A stretch of 64,000 nt of DNA from NCBI GenBank assembly GCA_017440275.1, contig JAFSHN010000050.1:32325-96324 (forward strand), given 5' to 3'. The DNA comes from Bacillota bacterium (GTDB taxonomy: Bacteria; Bacillota; Clostridia; Peptostreptococcales; Anaerovoracaceae). The notes under the pieces were generated by a model. That model searched no databases. It saw nothing but the letters and a program-made list of their open reading frames with translations, and was not told where the DNA came from. Below are positions 51,103 to 60,421 of this stretch, one piece after another. Every line of letters starts with the position of its first letter. The first letter of the stretch is position 1. A program made the translations under genes and the position numbers.

Positions 51103-52587
51103 TTAAAAAGTTGTTTCCTTATCCAGCGGATAAATGGGATGTTTCAGATTATTATACGTCAACTGATTGAAATTAGCAGTGTGTATTCCAGGTGGGTCAG
51201 CAGTTACTATTGCTTTAGCACGAGGCTGGAAAAACGCTCTGAAATGAGCACTGGATTTAACACCTACTATGCGGTATTGTTCCACATCAGCTCCAACAAC
51301 CATAAACGGACGGTCGTCAAAAGTCTGTTGCGGCAGTTTTTCAGCAACAATTACTTCTACATTTCCAATACGCAGGCGGGCAGTTTTACCGTAATAAACA
51401 GGCAACCCTTTGTACATAGGAGAAGTATAAACAGCATGGCCGTCGCTGAGTGCAATAACCTTTGCATTTTCAAGAGCAATTGGTTCTCCGTGTATATTAT
51501 CAGTCTTGCCGCCCAGCAGTCCTGATATGGTTGCACCCACTCCCGCCGCATGAGCTTTGAGGGCGATTTCTTCGTCATGGATATAGCCCAAAATTGCACC
51601 TTCCAAATCACGGCGCAGGAATTCCCTTAGCAGATGAGTTCCATCCCCCGGAGTTCCTCCTCCCGGATTATCGGAAGTTTCGTTTATTACCACGTACCCT
51701 TCGCCTTCTTTTGCAAGTTCCACCAAGGCTTCATCCACTGCCTCTTCAGCACTGAGACATATCGGATCCAGCTCATATCTGTTTTCCCAAACCCAATGTG
51801 CCAGCTCATCTGCTGCTTCCTGGGCACCCTTTTCTGCTACAACAACAATGGAAGCACCTGCACATGGTACGTCTCCATAAGGGAACCCATGGAATAAAGT
51901 TGCATCAAGAAGTCCCTTTTCTTTGGCATAGGCTGCCACATGTTCTGTAAATCTTTGCATAGGCATCTTGAAAGTTGAGCCTACAGCACAGGCAATCAGC
52001 AGAGGAATTTTGCATAAAGCAGTCTCTGGCTTTGATTCACCTCTCAGTATGCGAATCAACGTTTTCATTGCCAGATAACCCGCCTCAGCCTGATCCACAT
52101 GAGGATACTGCTTAATACCAAAAAGACCATCTGAAAGGCGAACCATATCCTCAGAGATATTTCCGTGGAGGTCTAAAGATACGGTAATCGGCATATCACT
52201 GCCCACAATCTTACGGATTTCTTTTAACGTGTATGCTTCTAAATCATCTATACCTTCGGCAACACCGGCACCGTGCAAGCCAAGGCAAATGCCGTCAAGC
52301 TCGTCTTTGTGCTTTTCTACATAGCTGAGCAGAGTACCAACCGCGTAGTCTAAGGCTTCTTTAGTGATGAGAGGACCCGCATTAAAGAGCACAACTGTAG
52401 GAATCAGTTCCACACCTTCCTCACGTCCGGCTTTAATCATACCACCCGGATAATCGGGCGCACCATCATATACGCGAAAAATATCCTCACCGACAGTCCA
52501 GCCGCTTTGTGCCCAGCGTTCAAAGTTTCCTTCGTCAGAAGCGAAGGTATTTGTCTCATGGCCTAACATACCGAATAGAATTTTCAT
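51103..52587 (-). CDS. M81 family metallopeptidase (MlrC-like)
   Basis: This 494-aa protein has the N-terminal GMLGHETNTFA, SLDLHGNISEDM and the C-terminal domain with ADPPGIHTANF, as in MlrC/M81 proteins, whose first described member degrades linearised microcystin. In other bacteria the family is widespread with unknown substrates. ATG 52585-52587 after AAGGAAG is chosen over a TTG eight codons earlier. It lies directly downstream of the GH79 gene (24-bp gap) and may cleave amide bonds in the same imported conjugates (inference). Confidence 0.9.
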   Translation of the reverse strand: MKILFGMLGHETNTFASDEGNFERWAQSGWTVGEDIFRVYDGAPDYPGGMIKAGREEGVELIPTVVLFNAGPLITKEALDYAVGTLLSYVEKHKDELDGICLGLHGAGVAEGIDDLEAYTLKEIRKIVGSDMPITVSLDLHGNISEDMVRLSDGLFGIKQYPHVDQAEAGYLAMKTLIRILRGESKPETALCKIPLLIACAVGSTFKMPMQRFTEHVAAYAKEKGLLDATLFHGFPYGDVPCAGASIVVVAEKGAQEAADELAHWVWENRYELDPICLSAEEAVDEALVELAKEGEGYVVINETSDNPGGGTPGDGTHLLREFLRRDLEGAILGYIHDEEIALKAHAAGVGATISGLLGGKTDNIHGEPIALENAKVIALSDGHAVYTSPMYKGLPVYYGKTARLRIGNVEVIVAEKLPQQTFDDRPFMVVGADVEQYRIVGVKSSAHFRAFFQPRAKAIVTADPPGIHTANFNQLTYNNLKHPIYPLDKETTF

Positions 52588-52611
52588 AGATGTCACTTCC
52601 TTATTTGTCAA

Positions 52612-54102
52612 TTAAAGAACGATAAATGCACAGTTTGTAGCAGGAATCTGGATTTCTCCTGATACCTTTACAGGTTCCAGGGAAGGGAGCTGGTCGTCTT
52701 CACCAAGCACCAGTACCTTGCCGTTTAAAGTCATATTTCTTGAACGAAGTTTTTCTTCTCCTGCAAGCAGATAGAGTTCTGCTTCCTTTGGAAGATTTAC
52801 AGTAGTTGTTTCATTAGAATTGTTTACAATCAAGTATGCAACACCCTCTTTGCCGTCTCTGCGAGAATGAGCATATACATGAGAACCTTCTTCTCTGCTG
52901 CCGGCATCATAAACTGTAGTACCCATGATGCGGTTCCAAAGCAGTACTGCGAAATAATTTGGTCTTGGAACAAAAGTACCATGCTTTAAGTAGCCATAAT
53001 CAGAAGAAGCTAATGTGTTATGGAAAATGATGCCGTCTGTTACGGTTGCAAATTCACCCAGTTCGTTTAATGTACGAGGGACATCTGCATATGTTGATGC
53101 CCATGTGTTGCCGCCGCAACCGGCATCGCCTGATTCAGTTACCCACATCTGTCCGCCCGGAACGTATTTATCACGTTTTGGAACATACTGTCTTGCACAG
53201 TGAGCAGGCACTCCCAGATACTTTTCTGTAAGAATAGCTTCAAATGGCCAATGTCCGCCCATAGCTGCACCACGTTCTGAAACTCCGTTATAATAATGGT
53301 AGCTGAATACATCCATCTTTGTCTTGTATTCACCCAGTAAGTCTTCAGTAGTAACCATTTCGAAACCTGCTGCCATACCGCCGCCGGCACCGTCCATACC
53401 TACGCCGAACATGTCGATATCGCCTACGGTACAAGGTCCTACAAATAAGCAGTCAGGATATTCTTCTTTTATCCAAGCGCCAAAGGCATCGTGGTCACGC
53501 GCATGGTCTGCTGCTGTGTAGCCCTGTGGCAGACCGGAAAGAGCGATTAAGTTTGGTTCGTTTGTAAATTCCACAGCATTAACAGGCACACCGTACTCAA
53601 TGCTGTAATCCATAAGCATCTTAGCCTGTGTGTTATCCCATGGTTCGTCCTTGCTATGGTTTCCGGGACAGTTGGCAAAGGAAACCAAAAGCTTTCCGTC
53701 TATAGCTCTTACAAAATCCAGAAGGTTTGTCCATTGTTGCTTTGTTAAGAGATTCTGGTAGCCTTCCGGAACCTGTCCGTTAGTGTGTCCGTCAAAGTCG
53801 TAATATGTCTTGTTTGCCCATGTTCCGGAAACTCTTACCCATGCTGTGCCCAGCTCTTTTGCCAGTTTAATAAGTCTAGGGTTAGTTGTGTCGATTGGGT
53901 CATACCACTGCTGCAGATTTCCCATGTTTGACCAATCTTTTATAACCGGAAATTCTTCAGTGCCGTCGACCTGTGCATCTGTATAGGCCTTCCAGAAAGT
54001 ACCGCCTGTTACTTCTGTCATTTCTACATTGTAGGATACCAGGCGTTTGTCTATTTGACGTAATTCATTTAATTCAGTTGAAAGTGTAACAAATTTTCCC
54101 AT
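52612..54102 (-). CDS. GH79-type glycoside hydrolase (beta-glucuronidase/heparanase family)
   Basis: This 496-aa (beta/alpha)8 enzyme has the acid/base Glu182 in EFTNEPN and nucleophile Glu323 in WVTESG, then a C-terminal beta domain ending IQIPATNCAFIVL. This matches the clan A heparanase-like family, whose members release glucuronic acid or methylglucuronic acid. It has no signal peptide, so it would act on imported glycosides. AGGAGA precedes the ATG. Downstream genes encode the M81 and GNAT proteins. GH79 is my best family call; a related GH30/GH39-like enzyme cannot be ruled out by eye. Confidence 0.8.
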   Translation of the reverse strand: MGKFVTLSTELNELRQIDKRLVSYNVEMTEVTGGTFWKAYTDAQVDGTEEFPVIKDWSNMGNLQQWYDPIDTTNPRLIKLAKELGTAWVRVSGTWANKTYYDFDGHTNGQVPEGYQNLLTKQQWTNLLDFVRAIDGKLLVSFANCPGNHSKDEPWDNTQAKMLMDYSIEYGVPVNAVEFTNEPNLIALSGLPQGYTAADHARDHDAFGAWIKEEYPDCLFVGPCTVGDIDMFGVGMDGAGGGMAAGFEMVTTEDLLGEYKTKMDVFSYHYYNGVSERGAAMGGHWPFEAILTEKYLGVPAHCARQYVPKRDKYVPGGQMWVTESGDAGCGGNTWASTYADVPRTLNELGEFATVTDGIIFHNTLASSDYGYLKHGTFVPRPNYFAVLLWNRIMGTTVYDAGSREEGSHVYAHSRRDGKEGVAYLIVNNSNETTTVNLPKEAELYLLAGEEKLRSRNMTLNGKVLVLGEDDQLPSLEPVKVSGEIQIPATNCAFIVL

Positions 54103-54176
54103 GATAATCTTTCTCCTATATTTTCATATTGTTGCCCTTATTATAGCAGAGAACTGCATTAATTGCACCCGCCATA

Positions 54177-54995
54177 TTACAAAGCTTTCTCAGGGCAGGC
54201 TTTGACGCATTCAAAGCACAAAATACAATCAGTTCCGTTTCGGCGGTTTCTCGAATTGTCCGTCATATCCACATCCATCGGACAGACTTTTTTGCATTTT
54301 CCGCATGATATGCATTTGCTCGTATCGCACTTTATCCGAAGCAGTGAAAAGTAACTCATCGGTTTCATAAACACTGTAACCGGACAGATGTATTTGCAGA
54401 ATGCACGGTTATCCTTTAACATAATGGCCAGCACAATCCCCGTTACATAATATGCAACATTACCGGTTATGAATGCCCAAAACATTATTTTTTCAATATT
54501 TGCAACCTGCGCCAAGAAAAGTGAAGAAACAAACACCAGCGAAATAACAAAAGTGACGTATCTGATCCATACCCATTTCTTACGAGGATATGATGGTGTC
54601 TTGTATGGCAAGAAATCCAGCACCATGGCGGTCCAGCAAGCATAGCCGCACCAACCCCTTCCAAAAACTAAAGGGCCGAATATCTTAGCTACTGCATAAT
54701 GAATGGTAGCTGCCTCAAAGACTCCGGTAAACAAATAGTACCAAAATCCCTCAATCTGCATATTTTCATTGCAGATCACGCCCAGATAAATCAGCATATA
54801 TGTACCTACCAGGACTTGTGTAACCCGCCTTGCATTTTTGTATTCTCCGATAAATAATGCCAAACCTATTGCAAGGGCAAAGCCTATGTAACTAAAGTTT
54901 AACAGATAAAACACATTGTCTTTTGCCAGCCAGAGCACTATTGCAATCGTTTCAAATATTACAAGCATCGTGATTGACATAGTATATTTCTTCAC
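54177..54995 (-). CDS. Membrane polyferredoxin (NapH/NosR-like 4Fe-4S protein)
   Basis: This 272-aa protein has about five membrane helices and cytoplasmic Cys motifs GRGWCGYACWTAM and FCKYICPV. It ends with two ferredoxin clusters, CISCGKCKKVCP and CILCFECVKACP. Proteins of this type pass electrons between the membrane and soluble reductases. No specific partner gene is adjacent. It stands alone between the GH79 unit and the restriction island. Confidence 0.92.
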   Translation of the reverse strand: MKKYTMSITMLVIFETIAIVLWLAKDNVFYLLNFSYIGFALAIGLALFIGEYKNARRVTQVLVGTYMLIYLGVICNENMQIEGFWYYLFTGVFEAATIHYAVAKIFGPLVFGRGWCGYACWTAMVLDFLPYKTPSYPRKKWVWIRYVTFVISLVFVSSLFLAQVANIEKIMFWAFITGNVAYYVTGIVLAIMLKDNRAFCKYICPVTVFMKPMSYFSLLRIKCDTSKCISCGKCKKVCPMDVDMTDNSRNRRNGTDCILCFECVKACPEKAL

Positions 54996-55052
54996 TGTAG
55001 TTCTTCTCCTTAAATGATACTATTTTCTAAAGTATACAACATTTTCCTGTAA

Positions 55053-55110
55053 CGAAAAAAGGCTTTTGTTGGAGTTTCGCACTTGTTTTGCGAAACTCCC
55101 AAAAGCCTTT
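55053..55110 (-). terminator. Strong intrinsic terminator downstream of the RM island
   Basis: A stem of about 22 bp with a 2-nt bulge (arms 55058-55080 and 55088-55109) followed on the minus strand by TTTTTTCG. It is 270 bp past the hsdR stop. The gap 55111-55381 also contains a 12-bp repeat (55171-55182) and two GTTGCA copies (about 55282-55306), and nothing else I can read. Confidence 0.85.
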
Positions 55111-55170
55111 GGGTTCATTGTTTATGATTGTCAAACACGAGGACTTACTGCAAAAGCAGATGCGTCCGTC

Positions 55171-55182
55171 CTATTCCCACTC
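55171..55182. repeat. Left copy of a 12-bp direct repeat flanking the RM island
   Basis: CTATTCCCACTC; its complement equals the usual 3' end of guaA (Glu-Trp-Glu-stop), a known integration site for genomic islands. An identical copy is at 63346-63357. No guaA coding sequence is attached here. Confidence 0.4.
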
Positions 55183-55381
55183 TTTTTTGGTTTCTTCTTT
55201 AGCTTATTTGCACCCTATATTGTATTTTAAAAGGCGATTTTAACATCGATTTTCCGCCCATTGTTTTGCTTGTCGAAATTTTTGTTGCAGAAAAAGTTGC
55301 AAATTTGCTTACAGAATAGTGCCAAGTGGTTCAAATCACCGAAAACAATAACTTCCACGAAATGTTTTACTTCTACTCTTC

Positions 55382-58300
55382 TTATGCCACTGCGTTCGCA
55401 TTTATCTGATCTATTACCTTACGTATACCCATCCATACATTAATGTCCTGGAACAGTTCTACTACGCTTCCCTTGTCGGTGAATGGTGATTCTTGAAGTA
55501 CTGACAGGTCTTTCATCATGCCATTGTGAACAATGTATTCAACGATCTGGTTAACAAAATATATCTGTCTACTGTCAAGATTTGTTTCATCTAAGAATTC
55601 AGAGAAAGCCTCCTTAGCTGCATTCATATCAAGGCCTACTATTTCACGAACAAATTCGCCCAGTGGCTTTTCACCAATCTCTTTCTCGTAATCTTCTTTT
55701 GAACCCACTTCGCCCCAAAGAATGCCCTCAAGGGTTTTAACATCCAGTTCTGTGAGGGGTTTATTAGTCTTCAGTTTTGCGATTACTAAATGGTCCTGAT
55801 GCTGTCTTACATAGAATTCAGCTTTCGCCTTATAATTCTTCAGCTCATCATTTTCAAGTTCAGACTCTCTCCACTCTGACGATAGAATATCATCATCAAA
55901 GTGAGTATCATAAATAATCTTAGGACCTTTTGGAATGTATTTCATCAAATGACGAAGTTCTGTTCTTATATGTTCAAAATCATTTATGTCTGCATTGTCA
56001 ACATAATTAGTTTCTATTATGTTTTTGATCAGGTCAGATTTAGCCTGAATTTCTGGTATGTTTGCAACGCCTGCAACTGCAGTCACACGCTTTAATAAAT
56101 CATTTCTTGCACGATTATTTTTGTGCCCGGCAAGATAGGCAAGCTCAATTGCATATACCAAAGCGTCAAATCTGACAGCAGAAATCTCATCTTCTTCCGG
56201 AAGAATCAGCGGTGCAAGTTCTTCTCTGACCACTAATGTATCTTCATACGTCAACGCATCATAGTTCGTGTCATGCGAATACATGTCCACATATTTCAGA
56301 TGTTGTCTTACAGCAAAGTTTTCTCTGTTCAATCTACTTACGTTTTCAACAAGAATATTTACAAGATCCTTCCTGTATGAAATCAAGTAATCTGTCTGAT
56401 AATGAATATCCTGAAGCTTGTACGCCATCTGGAACCTTAAGTTGAATATTGCACCCTGAAGCGCAATCATATTAGCAGTAGCCTTGCCTTTATTCATTCT
56501 GAAAAACTCGAAGTTACCACAGAAATCAAAGATGTAGAACTTATCTTTGTTTTCCCCATCAATAAGACCTTCACAAAGTCTTGTCCCTCTGCCTATCATC
56601 TGCCAGAATTTTGCTTTACTCATTACCTTCTTAAAGAATACCAAATTGACCACTTCCGGCACATCGATTCCAGTATCCAGCATATCAACAGATATTGCTA
56701 TCTGTGGTAACTTTGCAGGATCCGAAAACTCATCAATCGCACTCTGTGCATATGTCATGTAGTTATCGATAACCCTTGCAAAACCAGGAAGCTGCGGATA
56801 TTCCTTATTGAATACCTCGAGAATTTTTTCTGCATGATCATGATTCTTTGCAAAGATAATTGTCTTTCCTACACGTTCTCCGTAATCAATGCGAATGCCT
56901 TCTGTCATCAGAATATGAAGCACATGCTTTATAGTGTCAACATTGAATATCCAAGTGTTGAGCGCTGAAGATTCTATTCTTTCCGGAAGTTTTCCGTCTT
57001 CATCTTCGAAAGTGTTTTCGTATTCTTCCTTTTCTTCTTCTGTCAGATCTTCGTATGCAATGCCCTGCTCAATAAATTTAAGCTTGGTTTCTACTGAAAG
57101 ATAGTCAACCAGATAACCATCTTTTACAGCCTGTGCCAGCTCATAACCATAAGTAGGAACACCATTTTCAAGTTCGAAAATCTCATAAGTATTTTTATCG
57201 ATTTCGTCCTTTGGTGTCGCTGTCAAACCAACCAGCGGAGCATCAAAGTAATTAAAGATGTCCTTATATTTGTTGTAAATCGATCTGTGCGCTTCATCGC
57301 ATATAATCAGGTCGAAATGCCCGCATGTAAACAGCTTACCCTGATTATCCTGTACAGAATCAATGCAGTTCATCATTGTCTGGTAAGTTGAAAACACGCA
57401 ATGTGCATTATAGTTATCCTTTTCTTCGCAGAGATTCGTAACAGAAAGATCCGGCAGCAAGTTCGCAAAGCTTCTCTTAGCCTGTGTAACCAGAGAGTTT
57501 CTGTCTGCAAGAAACAGGACATTCTTTATCCATCCGGCATTAAGCAGCACATCCGTTAAAGCAATTACTGTTCTAGTCTTGCCTGAACCAGTGGCCATTA
57601 CAAGCAGTGCCTTCCTGCGGTTCTTTTTATCAAAGTTCTCACACACCGCTCTTATTGCAGCTTCCTGATAATATCTGCCTGCAATATCCTTCTTTACATC
57701 AATAAATGCCAGACTGTTCTTTGTTGACTGAAGGTTAAACAGCTTTTCCAGGTCTCTTTTAGAATAAATGGCTGCAATCCTTCTTTCAGGATACTGGTTA
57801 TCTACAATGCGGGTTTCAAAGCCATTAGTTAGGAATATAACCGGTCTTCTTCCACACTGTTTTTCAATTATATCCGCATACAGTTTCGCCTGTTGTCTGC
57901 CTTTTGCAACATCTACACAAGTCCTTTTAGCTTCTATTACTGCAAGCGGTTTGTGTGCATCATCGTACAAAACATAATCTGCAAATCCCACTTCGGACTT
58001 GTTTGGCATTCCCGGAAGTTCAACTTCATTAAGCCAGTTGCTTCCCTCCTGCCATCCTGAATCCTGAAGCATTGTATCTATATATATCTTTCTTGTCTTA
58101 TATTCTGATAAATCAAGCGGCTTTGGATTGTATGTCTCCTGCTGTTTTTCTCTCTTGCCTGTCAGTTCTTCCCTGAGTGCTTTGTTTTCGGCCATCAGAG
58201 TTTTTAAATCAAGCTCTAGCTGTGCAGTCGCATCTCCTTTTGCAGGTTCTGAAGCCGATAGCAGTTTTTCATCAAACTCAGTTTCGATATAGTTCTCTGC

Positions 58301-58675
58301 ATAGCAATATGCCACAAAATCCAGGAAGATGTGTAAATTTTTCAGGCATAACTCCGCCTGATCATAAGTTATCTTCTTGTTTGTATGTGCTGCATTATTA
58401 CCAATTCGTCTTATGAGGTCAAGTCTTCTCCAAATATCCATGCCAACAATTTCTCGGAAGTCTTCGTTATTCATAAGACTTAGAAGGTTGTCCTGATATG
58501 GCATTTCAAGAGAAGCATCAACAGAATACATCCACTTGACCGCAAATTCCATTGCACGTCTGCAGTTAATCGCACTGGCTTCTGTATCAATGCTTATTAT
58601 CCTCTCAGCTGAAATCGCCACATTGGCAAAAGCTTCGAACTGTTTTTCATTTGTTAAGAAGTCAAAATTACTCAT
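55382..58675 (-). CDS. hsdR: Type I restriction enzyme R subunit
   Basis: This 1097-aa protein is the translocating and cutting subunit. Residues 1 to about 120 are a DUF4145-like helical domain. The nuclease core has LAVIEAKRT at about residue 245. Helicase motifs are MATGSGKTRT (about 360), CDEAHRS (about 458), LTATPKDE, and a second RecA domain ending MIGRGTRLCEG. The C-terminal 300 residues match the EcoEI-type HsdR end that binds HsdM and HsdS. It is last gene of the island operon. All motifs are intact, so it should be functional. Confidence 0.95.
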   Translation of the reverse strand: MSNFDFLTNEKQFEAFANVAISAERIISIDTEASAINCRRAMEFAVKWMYSVDASLEMPYQDNLLSLMNNEDFREIVGMDIWRRLDLIRRIGNNAAHTNKKITYDQAELCLKNLHIFLDFVAYCYAENYIETEFDEKLLSASEPAKGDATAQLELDLKTLMAENKALREELTGKREKQQETYNPKPLDLSEYKTRKIYIDTMLQDSGWQEGSNWLNEVELPGMPNKSEVGFADYVLYDDAHKPLAVIEAKRTCVDVAKGRQQAKLYADIIEKQCGRRPVIFLTNGFETRIVDNQYPERRIAAIYSKRDLEKLFNLQSTKNSLAFIDVKKDIAGRYYQEAAIRAVCENFDKKNRRKALLVMATGSGKTRTVIALTDVLLNAGWIKNVLFLADRNSLVTQAKRSFANLLPDLSVTNLCEEKDNYNAHCVFSTYQTMMNCIDSVQDNQGKLFTCGHFDLIICDEAHRSIYNKYKDIFNYFDAPLVGLTATPKDEIDKNTYEIFELENGVPTYGYELAQAVKDGYLVDYLSVETKLKFIEQGIAYEDLTEEEKEEYENTFEDEDGKLPERIESSALNTWIFNVDTIKHVLHILMTEGIRIDYGERVGKTIIFAKNHDHAEKILEVFNKEYPQLPGFARVIDNYMTYAQSAIDEFSDPAKLPQIAISVDMLDTGIDVPEVVNLVFFKKVMSKAKFWQMIGRGTRLCEGLIDGENKDKFYIFDFCGNFEFFRMNKGKATANMIALQGAIFNLRFQMAYKLQDIHYQTDYLISYRKDLVNILVENVSRLNRENFAVRQHLKYVDMYSHDTNYDALTYEDTLVVREELAPLILPEEDEISAVRFDALVYAIELAYLAGHKNNRARNDLLKRVTAVAGVANIPEIQAKSDLIKNIIETNYVDNADINDFEHIRTELRHLMKYIPKGPKIIYDTHFDDDILSSEWRESELENDELKNYKAKAEFYVRQHQDHLVIAKLKTNKPLTELDVKTLEGILWGEVGSKEDYEKEIGEKPLGEFVREIVGLDMNAAKEAFSEFLDETNLDSRQIYFVNQIVEYIVHNGMMKDLSVLQESPFTDKGSVVELFQDINVWMGIRKVIDQINANAVA

Positions 58676-58693
58676 AGTATACCTCTTAATTAT

Positions 58694-59182
58694 CTATCTT
58701 TTTTTATTGGGATTCTTTTTCGTATTATTACCTAGCCCACCAATAGCATTAGCACATAATTGTGTTAACGGCTCTCCTATAGCAGCTTTATAGTTGAATC
58801 CTAATAGCTGCATAGTTTTCAGAGTGTCAACACTAATCAAGTCTTTTAATGCTTGTAAGCTATCAGTATCTAATTCTGGAGAAAACTTTTTTAGTATATC
58901 TAACACTCTAGTCGCTGTAGCATTCAAATTTTGAATATCCTCGTCACTGATTACTATTCTGTCTAATTCAGATTTGTATGCCTGAGCTAGACGCACAGCT
59001 TCATCTCTCTCTGATAAAAGTTCGTTTATGATTTCATCATATGTATTTCGAACCTTTTCAGTATTCTTTTCATTTTTAACCGCTTTAACTTTGTTAGCAA
59101 CTGCAGTTGCCGTTCCTTTCACTGCCAATTCAGTTAATGCAACACCCATTTCAACTATCGGTTGTGTATAATATGTCTCCAT
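58694..59182 (-). CDS. Unrecognised 162-aa protein embedded in the RM operon
   Basis: The start is ATG 59180-59182 after AGGAGGG. The sequence has an N-terminal mildly hydrophobic stretch (residues about 10-30, MGVALTELAVKGTATAVANK), a charged coiled-coil (35-90) and a C-terminal region with a hydrophobic Gly/Ala segment and a basic Asn/Lys tail. No family is recognised. It sits between hsdS and hsdR with small gaps. It could modulate restriction, act as a separate defence gene, or be a passenger. Confidence 0.8.
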   Translation of the reverse strand: METYYTQPIVEMGVALTELAVKGTATAVANKVKAVKNEKNTEKVRNTYDEIINELLSERDEAVRLAQAYKSELDRIVISDEDIQNLNATATRVLDILKKFSPELDTDSLQALKDLISVDTLKTMQLLGFNYKAAIGEPLTQLCANAIGGLGNNTKKNPNKKR

Positions 59183-59255
59183 AATCCCTCCTATGTTCTG
59201 AAACTTCACCTTATTTCTACAGAATTAATATTTGTCAAATCCATCCTTTACACCC

Positions 59256-60398
59256 TTACCCGAAATATTTCTGCATTAATGAATCCATTAAAATTTGTGT
59301 TTCATCTAACGACTGTTGCACTTTAACTTTCAATTTGTCGATGTGATGCACAAAGCTCTCAAATTCACGTTGCTCATTTATTTCAGGTGCAATAACCTTA
59401 AGTTCGCTTAAAATTTTCAGATTAATATTCTTTTGTGCTGACTCAGGAGCCTGTGCTTCTAATATAGCCTGGAAGAAAGTAAACCAATAATGTACAAAAA
59501 CTTCATTTGTTCTTTCATTTGCTTTGAATCCCACTACACTATCAGGAAAACATGCATCAAAAGTCAGAATAGATGTTTTTGCAATATTCGCTGCAATAGT
59601 TATGCATAATGTTCCTGTAGGCCACATCTTACTTTGCTTCAGTCCCAGTTCTGAATATGTGTTCTCATACTCACATATATACAAACTAGCATTGGCTACT
59701 TCACCAGTCTGAATAAGTGGATATCTCCCGCCCAAAAGTTCTGGAGCATTTCTTGGTCTGTGCTTTGAAACACCTCGTCCAAATTCGCCTAATTCAGGTA
59801 AAGTCATTTCCTTTAATCCTTTTGAATTACTCACAGGATCTCCAAACATCTCAACAAATCGGGCTTTGATAAGATCGTCTAGTTGACACAATTCTTGTTG
59901 ACGCAATGAGATAACAGATTCTATACACCGTAACTGCTTTATAATTGTAGTACGTTCAAATTCTGTTTTCATATCTATTTCTAAATTTCCTATATCCGAT
60001 AAACTTATAGATGGATATGCTGTATCTTTTACCAATCTATTCGGCCTATGGAAATTAAAATAAAATCGCAAATACTCAGATACATCATCGTTAGGAGTAA
60101 TACAAGCAAGATGACTTACGACATGTGCCTCTTGTGGTAATACATATACAAATCCTTTCATGCAAGACATTCCACTTTTAGCAAAAAGTATCGTTCCTTT
60201 AGGGTATAGTTTTAATTTATGTTTTTGGGCTACTTCTTTTGATACTTGTTGAATATTATTAATGTCCTTTCCATCTAGCAGTTCCTGAAGATTCCCTGCT
60301 TTTACAAAGGGGATCCCTTTATTACAATAATTCTCATCACCTTGAGGCGCACCTTGTCCAGCGCCTATTGTAGCAATATCTTTTAGTAATTGTTTCAT
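59256..60398 (-). CDS. hsdS: Type I restriction-modification specificity subunit
   Basis: This 380-aa protein determines the DNA target. Two target-recognition domains are separated by conserved helical spacers: the first spacer near QLRCIESVISLRQQELCQLDDLIKARFVEMFG (residues about 150-180) and the second near the C-terminus (HIDKLKVKVQQSLDETQILMDSLMQKYFG region). TRD1 has PFVKAGNLQELL and TRD2 has YPLIQTGEV. Only one hsdS copy is present and no inverted partial copies are seen, so recombinational switching is not indicated. Confidence 0.93.
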   Translation of the reverse strand: MKQLLKDIATIGAGQGAPQGDENYCNKGIPFVKAGNLQELLDGKDINNIQQVSKEVAQKHKLKLYPKGTILFAKSGMSCMKGFVYVLPQEAHVVSHLACITPNDDVSEYLRFYFNFHRPNRLVKDTAYPSISLSDIGNLEIDMKTEFERTTIIKQLRCIESVISLRQQELCQLDDLIKARFVEMFGDPVSNSKGLKEMTLPELGEFGRGVSKHRPRNAPELLGGRYPLIQTGEVANASLYICEYENTYSELGLKQSKMWPTGTLCITIAANIAKTSILTFDACFPDSVVGFKANERTNEVFVHYWFTFFQAILEAQAPESAQKNINLKILSELKVIAPEINEQREFESFVHHIDKLKVKVQQSLDETQILMDSLMQKYFG

Positions 60399-60421
60399 TC
60401 TACATCCCTACAAATCCGAAT

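Noticed and set aside
55171-55182. 3' end of an actual guaA gene
   Set aside because: The codons upstream of the Glu-Trp-Glu-stop sequence do not encode GMP synthase at either copy, and an in-frame stop follows within a few codons. Only the 12-bp core is kept as a possible attachment site.
59256-60398. Phase-variable hsdS by inversion
   Set aside because: There is a single hsdS, no second partial copy or inverted repeats, and no recombinase gene in the island.
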